Of a stretch of 29,759 bases of DNA, positions 18,134 to 24,931 are shown in pieces. The stretch spans positions 1 through 29,759 of the forward strand of contig CAZBBB010000031.1 in assembly GCA_964490005.1 (NCBI GenBank), read 5' to 3'. Source of the DNA: CAZBBB01 sp964490005 (GTDB lineage: Bacteria > Planctomycetota > B15-G4). The first letter of the stretch is position 1. Each line of letters opens with the position of its first letter. The notes beneath the pieces were generated by a model. It saw only the letters and a list, made by a program, of their open reading frames with translations. It had not been told where the DNA came from and searched no databases. A program made the translations under genes and the position numbers.

Positions 18134-18685
18134 GTGCCGCACATCCACGTCATCCCCGAGCTGCAGGCGAGCGGCGAGCTGGCCGCGATCTACGACGAGC
18201 TGTACGCGCCGTTCCCCGGCGAGCCGCGCGGGCAGCTCGACAACATCCTGCAGATCCACTCGCTCGACCCGGCCGGCCTGCGCGCGCACCTGGCGCTCTA
18301 CACCAACGCGATGACGGGCACGCCGAGCTTCCCGAAGCTCGAGCGCGAGATGGTCGCGGTCGTCGTCTCGGGCATCAACGGCTGCCACTACTGAATCGGG
18401 CACCACCGGCGCGGTCTGCGCCGGCTGCTGAAGGACGAGGCGCTGGCCGCCGCGATCGAGCGCGACTGGCGCTCTGCCGGTCTCGATGCGCGGCGCGCGG
18501 CCATGCTGGCCTGGGCCGAGAAGCTCACGCGCACGCCGGCCGCGATGACGCGCGCCGACGCCGACGGCCTGCGGGCGGCGGGCCTCTCCGACCGCGACAT
18601 CCTCGATCTGGCGCAGGTCGTGGGCTACTACGCGTACGTGAACCGCCTCGCCGACGCGCTGGGGGTCGAGCTCGAAGCGGAGTAG
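18134..18685 (+). CDS. AhpD/carboxymuconolactone-decarboxylase-like selenoprotein (UGA = Sec87)
   Basis: This is a single 184-codon frame interrupted only by TGA at 18392-18394, giving 183 residues if that codon is read as selenocysteine. The first part (MPHIHVIPELQASGELAAIY) resembles the peroxidase-related/AhpD-like family. Around the TGA the protein reads E72-(11)-C84-H85-Y86-U87-I-G-H90-H91, reproducing the family's E...CxxC...H relay with spacing 12, 3 and 4. After the TGA, homology-like sequence continues to the TAG at 18685 ('ARRAAMLAWAEKLTRTPAAM', 'LSDRDILDLAQVVGYYAYVN'), the C-terminal helices of the family. A SECIS-like hairpin begins 11 nt after the TGA. Other genes here stop at TGA, so the code is not reassigned. 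The GTG start gives the family N-terminus. Likely role: thiol/selenol-dependent peroxide or redox reaction. The alternative is a point-mutated pseudogene, made unlikely by the hairpin. Confidence 0.88.
18406..18424 (+). promoter_or_regulatory. Bacterial SECIS element
   Basis: CCGGCGC (18406-18412) pairs perfectly with GCGCCGG (18418-18424) around the pentaloop GGUCU (18413-18417). The stem starts 11 nt after the UGA and the loop guanine is 18 nt after it, inside the distance known for bacterial SECIS elements. The loop matches the GGUCU of the E. coli fdhF SECIS that contacts SelB. It lies inside the coding sequence, as expected for bacteria. Confidence 0.85.
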
Positions 18686-18724
18686 GCTGTGCGCGTCGTC
18701 GCACCCATGCCCCGGGAGGCCCCG

Positions 18725-19888
18725 ATGCTGCGCTCGCTGATCGCGATCTTGTTGTGTTGCGCGTGCACGGCGCCGGCGCAGCTGGTGCCGTGGCCCGGCG
18801 GGCCCGGGACCGAGATCGGCAAGGCGGGCCAGCCCGGCGGGCTGCCGGCGGGCTACGAGCCGAGCGGCGCGGTCTGGCACCCGGGCCGCGACAGCCTGCT
18901 CGTCGTGAGCGACAACGGCACGCTCTCGGAGCTGCCGCTCGGCGGCGGGCCGATCGCGTCGTGGCCGCTGGCCGGCGACCTCGAGGGCCTCACGGTCAAG
19001 GACCCGGCCAGCCCGCTCGTGTACGTCGGCATCGAGAGCCCCGACAGCGTCGTGGAGTTCGACCTCGCCACCGGCGCGCTCACGGGCAACTCGTGGAACC
19101 TCACTCCGTGGATGACCGGGCCAAGCAACGACGGCCTCGAGGCCCTGGCGTACGTCGAGGGCGAGTTCTGGGCGGGGCTGCAGCTCGACGGCACGATCTT
19201 CCGCTTCGCGCTGCAGCCCGGCGGTCAGGTGCTGTTCCTGGGCAGCATGCCGAGCCATCTGGGGCGGGCCGACCTCGCCGGCCTCGACTACGACGCGTGC
19301 ACCGGCGTCGTCTTCGCGATCCACGACGCCGCGAACGTGATCGTCGAGTACGACGCGAGCGGCGCCTTTCTGCGCGAGTACGCGCTGGCCGGCGCCGATC
19401 AGGAGGGCGTGGCGCTGCAGGGCGGCGCGCCCACCGGCGCGACCACGATCTGGATCGCGCAGGACAGCGGGGCGGTCATGCGCTACGAGAGCTATCCCGT
19501 CGCGATCTGCCCGCCGGGCACCTGGACCGACCTCGGCGGCGGGACGAGCGGCAGTCTCGGCACGCCGGCGCTCGCGGGCAGCGGCCCGCTGCAGGGCGGC
19601 TGGGCCTTCGGTCTCGACCTGAGCGGCGCGCCGCCCGGCGCGCCGCTGCTCGCCGTCGTCTCGTTCGCGTCGAACCCCGTGAACGTCCTCGGAGGCACGT
19701 TCCACACGGTGCCGATCGCGGGTCAGTTCGCGCTCGTCGCGAGCGGCTCCGGCGGCCTCTCGATCTCCCAGACCTGGCCGGCCGGCGTGCCTGCGGGCGC
19801 GAGCGCGTGGTTCCAGTTCCTGGTCAAGGACCCCTCGGCCGCGCCGAGCGTGCTGCTCAGCAACGCCCTGCGCGCCACGGCGCCCTGA
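18725..19888 (+). CDS. Secreted beta-propeller protein with Gly/Pro-rich C-terminal beta domain
   Basis: This is a 387-residue exported protein. The ATG at 18725 was chosen over in-frame ATG 18707 because GGGAGG lies six bases upstream and a signal peptide (MLRSLIAILLCCACTAPAQ) follows at once; the 'CCAC' could also serve as a lipobox. Residues about 35-260 form propeller-like repeats ('SGAVWHPGRDSLLVVSDNGT', 'DLEGLTVKDPASPLVYVGIE', 'NDGLEALAYVEGEFWAGL', 'LAGLDYDACTGVVFAIHD', 'DQEGVAL...TIWIAQDSG'), resembling SdiA-regulated/phytase-like propellers. The last 120 residues ('W.DLGGGTSGSLGTPALAGS' to the end) form a separate beta domain like those ending many secreted planctomycete proteins (from memory, not searched). 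The gene follows the selenoprotein stop by 39 bp and a TAGGCT box overlaps that stop. Function is unknown. Confidence 0.82.
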   Translation: MLRSLIAILLCCACTAPAQLVPWPGGPGTEIGKAGQPGGLPAGYEPSGAVWHPGRDSLLVVSDNGTLSELPLGGGPIASWPLAGDLEGLTVKDPASPLVYVGIESPDSVVEFDLATGALTGNSWNLTPWMTGPSNDGLEALAYVEGEFWAGLQLDGTIFRFALQPGGQVLFLGSMPSHLGRADLAGLDYDACTGVVFAIHDAANVIVEYDASGAFLREYALAGADQEGVALQGGAPTGATTIWIAQDSGAVMRYESYPVAICPPGTWTDLGGGTSGSLGTPALAGSGPLQGGWAFGLDLSGAPPGAPLLAVVSFASNPVNVLGGTFHTVPIAGQFALVASGSGGLSISQTWPAGVPAGASAWFQFLVKDPSAAPSVLLSNALRATAP

Positions 19889-19930
19889 GCGCCGGGTACG
19901 CTCCGCGCGGCGCCGCGCGCCTCCAGCCTC

Positions 19931-19936
19931 TATCAT
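19931..19936 (+). promoter_or_regulatory. Candidate -10 box for radical SAM gene, leaderless
   Basis: TATCAT matches TATAAT at five of six positions and ends 6 nt before the ATG at 19943. No clear -35 hexamer or Shine-Dalgarno sequence is present. The upstream 19889-19930 stretch contains a GC-only palindrome. Confidence 0.45.
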
Positions 19937-19942
19937 GCCGCC

Positions 19943-21481
19943 ATGCGCGTGATGCTCGTCCGTCCGCCGTCGGTGCTGGGGCGCATGGCGCGGCAGAACC
20001 TGCAGCACCCCACGAACCTGCTCGGGCTGGCGGCCGAGCTGCACGCGCGCGGCCACGAGGCCTCCCTGCTCGACCTCGAGGTTTCGCCCGGCGGGCTGGC
20101 GACCTTCGAGCGCGAGCTGCTCGCGCGGCGGCCCGACGTCGTGGGCGTCTCGGTCGTCACGCCGCACGTGCCCGGCGCGAAGGAGCTGCTCACCGTCGCG
20201 CGCCTGCTGCGGCCCGAGCTGTTCCTGATCGCGGGCGGGCCGCACGCCACGGCGCTGCCCGACGATCTGCTCTCGGAGATCCGCGCGCTCGACGCGGTCT
20301 GCGTCGGCGAGGGCGATCTGAGCCTGCCGGAGGTCTGCGACGCGCTGCAGCGCGCCGGCTGGCGCGCGTGGGAGGAGAGCGGCGCGCCGGCGCGCGCGGG
20401 CTCCACGCCCGGGCCGCGCGACACCTCCGATCGCGAGGCCGTGCTCGGCGGCATCGCCGGCCTGTGCCTGCGCGAGCGCGGCTTCACCGGGCCGCGCGAT
20501 CCGCTCCCCGACCTCTCGGTGCTCGCGCCGATCGACCGGCGCCTGCTCGACTGGGAGGCCTACGCGCGGCTCGCCGGCCACAAGGGCGTCGCGAGCCCGG
20601 GCATCATCCGCAAGGGCATCGCCGCGACGCAGGTGCACCTCTCGCGCGGCTGCTACGCGCGCTGCGTGTTCTGCAGCACGAACGCCGTGTGGGGCGAGCG
20701 CGCGCGGCCGGGCATCCGGCGCCGGCCCGTCGAGCAGGCGCTGGCCGAGATCGACGCGGTCGTCGCCGACTTCGGCATCAACCACGTCAACTTCGAGGAC
20801 GACACCTTTCCGCCGACGCTGCATTACCTCGAGGAGCTGTGCGCGGGCCTGATCGCGCGCCGCGCGGCGCGGCCGCTCACCTGGAGCTGCAACGCGCGCG
20901 TCGACGGCCTGCAGCGCGAGCACTTCCGGCTCATGGCGGCCGCCGGCTGCGTGAAGATCGACTTCGGCGTCGAGAGCGGCTCCGAGCGCATCCTCGAACT
21001 GAACCGCAAGCTCGTGACGCGCGAGAAGGTCGTGCACGTCTTCGCCGAGGCGCGGCGCGCCGGCATCCTGCGCACCGCCTACCTGATGCTCGGCAGCCAC
21101 GTCGACGAGACGCCGGCCGAAGTCGAGCTGACGGCGGCGCTGGCGCGCGAGATCCGGCCCGACTACGTGACGTTCACGATCGCCTGTCCGTACCCCGGCA
21201 CCGAGCTGTGGAGCGAGTGCCGCCGGCGCGGCTACCTGCAACTGCTGCCCGGCGGGCGCCCCGACTGGAAGCGCTACGGCTACTACCCCGGCCTGCCGCC
21301 CTGGCGCTTCACGCACTTCACGCCCGAGCAGATGCTCGCGACGCAGCGACGCTTCCTGCGGCGCTTCTATCTCGACCCGCGCTTCATGCTGCGCATGCTC
21401 GGGCGCGTGCGCAGCGCCGCGCAGCTCGGCGCGCTGTTCACGGCCGGCCGCGACGTGACCCGCTTCCTGACGGCGCGATGA
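19943..21481 (+). CDS. B12-binding-domain radical SAM protein
   Basis: This is a 512-residue cytosolic enzyme. The N-terminal Rossmann-like B12-binding module (about 1-165) contains 'RVMLVRPPSVLGRMARQN', 'DVVGVSVVTPHVPGAKELL' and 'LFLIAGGPHATALPDDLL'. The usual base-off DxHxxG His is not seen, as in many BchE-type members. The radical SAM core follows, with the iron-sulfur motif C237-x3-C241-x2-C244 in 'SRGCYARCVFCSTN', then 'HVNFEDDTFPPTL', 'CVKIDFGVESGSERILELNR' and 'TAYLMLGSHVDETPAEVELT', the usual family pattern. Substrate is unknown; relatives perform methylations and cyclisations. The stop overlaps the xthA start (ATGA), so the genes are translationally coupled although no functional link is known. 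A TATCAT box ends 6 nt before the ATG. Confidence 0.92.
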   Translation: MRVMLVRPPSVLGRMARQNLQHPTNLLGLAAELHARGHEASLLDLEVSPGGLATFERELLARRPDVVGVSVVTPHVPGAKELLTVARLLRPELFLIAGGPHATALPDDLLSEIRALDAVCVGEGDLSLPEVCDALQRAGWRAWEESGAPARAGSTPGPRDTSDREAVLGGIAGLCLRERGFTGPRDPLPDLSVLAPIDRRLLDWEAYARLAGHKGVASPGIIRKGIAATQVHLSRGCYARCVFCSTNAVWGERARPGIRRRPVEQALAEIDAVVADFGINHVNFEDDTFPPTLHYLEELCAGLIARRAARPLTWSCNARVDGLQREHFRLMAAAGCVKIDFGVESGSERILELNRKLVTREKVVHVFAEARRAGILRTAYLMLGSHVDETPAEVELTAALAREIRPDYVTFTIACPYPGTELWSECRRRGYLQLLPGGRPDWKRYGYYPGLPPWRFTHFTPEQMLATQRRFLRRFYLDPRFMLRMLGRVRSAAQLGALFTAGRDVTRFLTAR

Positions 21482-22245
21482 AGCTCACGACCTGGAACGT
21501 CAACTCGATCCGCGCGCGCCTGCAGCGCGTGCGGCTGTGGCTGGCGGCCGCGCGCCCCGACGTGCTGTGCCTGCAGGAGATCAAGTGCCTCGACGAGCAG
21601 TTTCCGCTCGCGCCGCTCGAGGAGCTGGGCTACTCGGTCGAGACCTTCGGGCAGAAGACCTACAACGGCGTGGCGATCCTCGCGCGCGGCAAGATCGGCG
21701 ACGTCGTGCGCGGCCTGCCGGGCGACCCGGGCGACCGCGAGGCGCGCGTGATCGCCGCGACCGTCGACGGCGTGCGCGTGGTCAACGCCTACGTCGTGAA
21801 CGGCCGCGAGGTCGGGCACGAGAAGTACCGCTACAAGCTGGCCTTCCTCGCGCGCCTGGCGGCCTACGCCCGCGCGCAGCTCGCCGAGCACGGCCAGGTG
21901 GCGCTCACCGGCGACTTCAACGTGACCTTCGACGACCGCGACGTGGCCGACCCCGAGGCCTGGCGCGAGAAGATCCTGTGCAGCACGCCCGAGCGCGACG
22001 CGCTGCGCGCCGTGACGGACGTCGGCCTGCACGACGCGCTGCGCAAGTTCAGCGACGGGCGCGGCCCCTACACCTGGTGGGACTTCCGCACGCGCGGCTT
22101 CTCGCGCGACGACGGCCTGCGCATCGACCACTGGCTGCTCTCGGCCGGCGCGCTCGCGCGCTGCAGCGCCTTCGACGTCGACCGCGAGGAGCGCGGCCGC
22201 GAAGGCCCCTCCGATCACGCGCCGGTGAGCGTCGTGCTCGACTGA
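21478..22245 (+). CDS. xthA: Exodeoxyribonuclease III (AP endonuclease)
   Basis: This is a 255-residue Mg-dependent enzyme of base-excision repair that incises abasic sites and has 3'-5' exonuclease and 3'-phosphatase activities. The ExoIII residues are at their standard places: N7 in 'TWNVNSIRAR', E34 in 'LCLQEIKC', the 'TYNGVAIL' loop, D146 and N148 in 'LTGDFNV', 'YTWWDFRTRGF', 'GLRIDHWLLS' and D246-H247 in 'PSDHAPVSVV'. Length matches the family (about 255-268). The start is fixed by homology and overlaps the radical SAM stop. A long nested inverted repeat begins 37 bp after its stop and may end or stabilise the transcript. Confidence 0.95.
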   Translation: MKLTTWNVNSIRARLQRVRLWLAAARPDVLCLQEIKCLDEQFPLAPLEELGYSVETFGQKTYNGVAILARGKIGDVVRGLPGDPGDREARVIAATVDGVRVVNAYVVNGREVGHEKYRYKLAFLARLAAYARAQLAEHGQVALTGDFNVTFDDRDVADPEAWREKILCSTPERDALRAVTDVGLHDALRKFSDGRGPYTWWDFRTRGFSRDDGLRIDHWLLSAGALARCSAFDVDREERGREGPSDHAPVSVVLD

Positions 22246-22282
22246 GGGGGGCGCTGTGGATCGTGGGCGCTCAGGGCGATCC

Positions 22283-22394
22283 CGAAGGGAGTGCGCGGCG
22301 GCTCGGACAGACTCCCTCACCGTTTGGCCTGGCTGACAGCTCTGCTGTCAGCAGCCCAAACGGTTACGAAGCTCGCCGCCGCGCACTCCCTTCG
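22283..22394. repeat. Nested inverted-repeat element, copy 1
   Basis: Outer arms CGAAGGGAGTGCGCGGCGGC (22283-22302) and their exact complement (22375-22394) form 20 bp. Inside, ACCGTTTGG (22319-22327) pairs with CCAAACGGT (22356-22364), and GCTGACAG (22332-22339) pairs with CTGTCAGC (22345-22352) around a 5-nt loop. It occupies most of the gap between xthA and the cupin gene. Layout, flanks (GCGCTCAGG before, CGACGC after) and the 'GCTC.GACA' junction resemble copy 2 at 29556. There is no coding capacity. Confidence 0.85.
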
Positions 22395-22474
22395 TGCCGC
22401 CCGACGCCACGTTGATGGGTGGAAGGACACGGCGAGCTGGGGCGCGGACGGGTCGCGACCCGAGCGCCTCCCTG

Positions 22475-22503
22475 CTGACCGCCCGTCCGTTCCCGCGTAG
22501 AAT
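22475..22503 (+). promoter_or_regulatory. Candidate sigma-70 promoter for cupin gene, near-leaderless
   Basis: CTGACC (22475-22480), a 17-bp spacer and TAGAAT (22498-22503) form one of the best promoter matches in the window. The -10 box ends 9 nt before the ATG at 22513, so transcription should start within a few bases of the start codon. Confidence 0.5.
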
Positions 22504-22512
22504 GCGCGGTTG

Positions 22513-23112
22513 ATGACCTCCGCGCGCCCGTTGACGTTGACCGATGCCGTGGCCGCGCGCCTGCGCGAGGCCTGCGCGGCGGGGCCTGATTTCGTCGGGT
22601 GCATCCGCTCGGGGCACGAGGCGATCTCGCGCGCGGTCGTCGAGGGTTTCGATCTCGACGAGATGTGGCGCGAGTCCGATCCCGACAAGCGGTTGCCGGG
22701 CGGGTATCGCCGCCATCAGGTGGTGAGCGACGAGAAGCACGGTTTCACCGTCGTCGTGCTGCTGTGGGAGCCGGGCGCTTGCACGCCGATCCACGACCAC
22801 GACACCTGGTGCGTGTTCGGGCTGCTGGAGGGCGAACTCGAAGTCACGAACTACGCCGTGCTCGACGGCGAGAGCAACGGCCGCGTGCATCTGCGCGAGG
22901 TGGGGCGCGAGCGGGTGCTGGCCGGCATCATCGGCGACAACCGCGAGCCGGACACCGAGGTGCACCGCGTGCGCAACGTCGGCGGCACGCGCGCGCTCTC
23001 GCTGCACGTCTACGGACGCGACCTCACGCAGCGCAAGCTGTTCGACGGCCGCGGCATCGTCGTCGACGGCCGGCAGCACTGCTTCGCCTTCCAGAACGCG
23101 CCCGCGTACTGA
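22513..23112 (+). CDS. Cysteine dioxygenase-like cupin protein
   Basis: This is a 199-residue cupin resembling type I cysteine dioxygenases, non-heme iron enzymes that oxidise cysteine or a related thiol to the sulfinic acid. The metal motif 'CTPIHDHDTWCVFGLLEGEL' supplies the first two His ligands (about 94-96), and a third His lies in 'DTEVHRVRNVGG', followed by 'LSLHVYGRDL'. The N-terminal helical part ('DAVAARLREACAAG') fits the family. Which thiol is used cannot be told. The ATG at 22513 was chosen rather than the adjacent TTG. It stands alone, convergent with the DUF952 gene. Confidence 0.85.
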   Translation: MTSARPLTLTDAVAARLREACAAGPDFVGCIRSGHEAISRAVVEGFDLDEMWRESDPDKRLPGGYRRHQVVSDEKHGFTVVVLLWEPGACTPIHDHDTWCVFGLLEGELEVTNYAVLDGESNGRVHLREVGRERVLAGIIGDNREPDTEVHRVRNVGGTRALSLHVYGRDLTQRKLFDGRGIVVDGRQHCFAFQNAPAY

Positions 23113-23113
23113 G

Positions 23114-23130
23114 GCCGACGGCGCGTCGGC
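23114..23130 (+). terminator. Short hairpin between convergent genes
   Basis: GCCGAC (23114-23119) pairs with GTCGGC (23125-23130) around a 5-nt loop, directly after the cupin TGA. There is no U-tract, so intrinsic termination is uncertain. Confidence 0.3.
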
Positions 23131-23161
23131 GTGGCAGCGCCGGAGCGCGCGCCGGCCGCCC

Positions 23162-23476
23162 TCAGCCGTCCAGCGCGGAGAGGTCGAAGGCGCCGTCCGC
23201 GCCGCGCGTGAGCGGCACCCGCTCGAGCACGTCGCCCGGCAGAACCTCGCCGTAGATGTGCGGGAAGAGCTGCCCGCCGCGGCTGGGTTCGACGACCAGC
23301 CGGGCCCCGAGGGACGCCTCGTCGAGGCGCAGCAGCACGACGGCCGGCGCCCGCGGGTAGTGCAGCGCCAGCGTCCCGGCGAGCTGCGGCGTGAAGGACG
23401 CGTGCACGAAGCCCTCGGCGCCGGGCCGGGCCGGCTGCCCGTCGAGCGTGATGTGCCAGATGGTCGCAGTCGGCAT
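23162..23476 (-). CDS. DUF952 family protein
   Basis: This is a 104-residue protein starting MPTATIWHITLDGQPARPG. The DUF952 pattern is clear: 'IWHIT' at the start, 'EGFVHASFTPQLAGTLALHY', 'AVVLLRLDEASLGARLVVE' and 'GGQLFPHIYGEVLPGDVLER'. The biochemical role of the family is not established. ATG 23476 was chosen because the family begins at once after it; an upstream in-frame ATG at 23488 would overlap the start of the divergent methyltransferase gene. The two start codons are only 10 bp apart, so their promoters must interleave. Confidence 0.85.
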   Translation of the reverse strand: MPTATIWHITLDGQPARPGAEGFVHASFTPQLAGTLALHYPRAPAVVLLRLDEASLGARLVVEPSRGGQLFPHIYGEVLPGDVLERVPLTRGADGAFDLSALDG

Positions 23477-23479
23477 ACT
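23474..23479 (+). promoter_or_regulatory. Candidate -10 box for methyltransferase gene, leaderless
   Basis: CATACT matches four of six consensus positions and ends 7 nt before the ATG at 23487. It overlaps the start codon of the divergent DUF952 gene. Confidence 0.33.
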
Positions 23480-23486
23480 CGTGAGC

Positions 23487-24245
23487 ATGACCGATTCGGT
23501 GGAGCGCTTCGAAGACCGCGTGGCCGATTTCGCGCGCTGGCGGCCGGGCTATCCGGCCGGCCTCGTCGACGCGCTGCGCGAGCGCGCCGGCCTGCCCGTG
23601 CGCGGCACGGTCGCCGACGTCGGCTGCGGCACGGGCAAGCTGGCGCAGAACTTCCTCGACGCGGGCTACGACGTGATCGGCGTCGAGCCGGGCGGGGCCA
23701 TGCGCGCCGCGGCGCGCGCCGCGCTCGGCGCCCACCGGCGCTTCCGGCTCGTCGACGGGCGCGCCGAGGACACCGGCCTGCCGGCCGGCAGCGTCGACGC
23801 GATCGCGGTCGGCCAGGCCTTCCACTGGTTCAAGGCGCGGGCCACGCGCGAGGAGTTCTCCCGCATCCTGCGGCCGGGCGGCCTGGTCGTGCTGGTCTGG
23901 AACGACCGCGACGAGTCGCGCTGCCCGCTGCTGGCCGACTACGAGCGCCTGCTGCGCGCCCACGCCCCCGAGTACCTCAAGGTCGCGCGGCGCGGCGAGG
24001 GCGAGGCCGCCGTCGAGAGCTTCTTCGCGCCGCAGCCCGTCCGCTCGATCGAGCTGCGCCACGCCCAGCAGCTCGACTGGGAGGGCGTCGTGGGGCGCGT
24101 CATGTCGGCCAGCTACGTGCCGAAGGCCGGCCCCGAGCACGACGCGCTGCTGGCCGGCCTGCGCGTGGCCTTCGACCGCGACCAGCGCGGGGGGCAGGTC
24201 GAACTGGCCTACGTCGCGCGCGCCTTCTGCGGGCGGCTCGCCTAG
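23487..24245 (+). CDS. Class I SAM-dependent methyltransferase
   Basis: This is a 252-residue soluble protein. Motif I 'GTVADVGCGTGKLAQNFLDA' (about 40-58) binds S-adenosylmethionine. It is followed by 'DVIGVEPGGAMRAAAR' (motif II acidic region), 'GRAEDTGLPAGSVDAIAVGQ' and 'AFHWFKARATREEFSRILRP', then 'GGLVVLVWNDRDES' (post-motif). The 'FHWF...E..RVLRPGG' arrangement is common in small-molecule methyltransferases of the Methyltransf_11 type. The substrate is unknown. Its TAG stop overlaps the stop of the convergent Nudix gene within the palindrome CTAG. Confidence 0.9.
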   Translation: MTDSVERFEDRVADFARWRPGYPAGLVDALRERAGLPVRGTVADVGCGTGKLAQNFLDAGYDVIGVEPGGAMRAAARAALGAHRRFRLVDGRAEDTGLPAGSVDAIAVGQAFHWFKARATREEFSRILRPGGLVVLVWNDRDESRCPLLADYERLLRAHAPEYLKVARRGEGEAAVESFFAPQPVRSIELRHAQQLDWEGVVGRVMSASYVPKAGPEHDALLAGLRVAFDRDQRGGQVELAYVARAFCGRLA

Positions 24246-24886
24246 CGCAGCGCCTCGTCGAGGCGGTCGAGGATCAGCGCCGACCAGGTCTCGAAGCGGG
24301 GCCGCTCGTTGCGGGCCAGTTCGGCCAGCGCCGCGCGCGTCACGAACTGCCCCTCGAGCACCTCGGTCTCGCGGATCTTCACGTTGGGGCTCTCGCAGCG
24401 CGCCACGTTCACGAGGCCGAAGTGCACCGAGCCGACGTCGCTGGCGTCGTCGTTGATGATGCCGACGGTGCGCAGCGTGAAGGCGCCCTCGATGGCGATC
24501 TCCTCCTCGAGCTCGCGGCGGCAGCCGGCGTCGAGCACGTCGGCCGGCGCGCCGGCCTGCGCATCGGATTGGCCGTCGAGGTCGACCGGGTTGATGTGCC
24601 CGCCCACGCCGATCGAGAGCTTGCCGTGCAGGCGCGCCTCGCCGCCCTTGTCGAGCCGGCGCAGCAGCAGCACCTCGTCGCCGTGCAGCACCATCGTGTA
24701 GGGGATGACCTGCTTGAAGGCGGCGTCCTGCTCGGCGTGGCGCCGCTCGAGGAAGAAGGCGCGCTGCCGGATGGTGTCGATCCAGCGGCCCACCGGGTCG
24801 GCCGGCCCCGCGCCCCGGGCCAGAAATCCGTGCGGCGTGGCCCGCTCGAACAGATCGCCCCGCTTCACCGCGTACACGAATTCCAT
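24242..24886 (-). CDS. Nudix hydrolase with an extended Nudix box
   Basis: This is a 214-residue protein starting MEFVYAVKRGDLFERATPHG. The core has 'PYTMVLHGDEVLLLRRLDKG', 'GKLSIGVGGHINPVDLDG' and the catalytic helix 'CRRELEEEIAIEG'. The last matches the REUxEE portion of the Nudix box, with Glu ligands for the divalent metal. Between the GGH and the helix there is a longer insert than the canonical box. Nudix enzymes cleave nucleoside-diphosphate-linked compounds; overall layout may fit the group once called 'MutT-family phosphoesterases', but the substrate is unknown. An alternative ATG lies at 24898. The start faces the rnpB gene, and promoters for both must lie within about 50 bp. Confidence 0.85.
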   Translation of the reverse strand: MEFVYAVKRGDLFERATPHGFLARGAGPADPVGRWIDTIRQRAFFLERRHAEQDAAFKQVIPYTMVLHGDEVLLLRRLDKGGEARLHGKLSIGVGGHINPVDLDGQSDAQAGAPADVLDAGCRRELEEEIAIEGAFTLRTVGIINDDASDVGSVHFGLVNVARCESPNVKIRETEVLEGQFVTRAALAELARNERPRFETWSALILDRLDEALR

Positions 24887-24892
24887 GCCTGC

Positions 24893-24899
24893 TATCATG
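24893..24899. promoter_or_regulatory. Overlapping bidirectional -10 boxes (rnpB and Nudix gene)
   Basis: On the plus strand TATCAT (24893-24898) could be the -10 of rnpB, about 35 bp before P1. On the minus strand CATGAT (24894-24899) ends 7 nt before the Nudix ATG. The two hexamers share five base pairs. Confidence 0.33.
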
Positions 24900-24931
24900 C
24901 CGGGTCGCGACCGCTGCGAACTTTGAAAACT

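Noticed and set aside
18134..18394. Truncated gene or pseudogene ending at the TGA
   Set aside because: The frame continues for 97 more codons with family-like sequence, the TGA sits on a catalytic Cys position and a SECIS hairpin follows at the right distance.
18392..18394. Global TGA reassignment (e.g. to Trp or Gly)
   Set aside because: Many genes here end at TGA in the expected place, including ATGA/GTGA overlaps, so TGA works as a stop.
19905..19918. GCGCGGCGCCGCGC palindrome before the radical SAM gene
   Set aside because: Pure GC palindromes of this length are expected often at this base composition, and there is no loop or U-tract to suggest a terminator.
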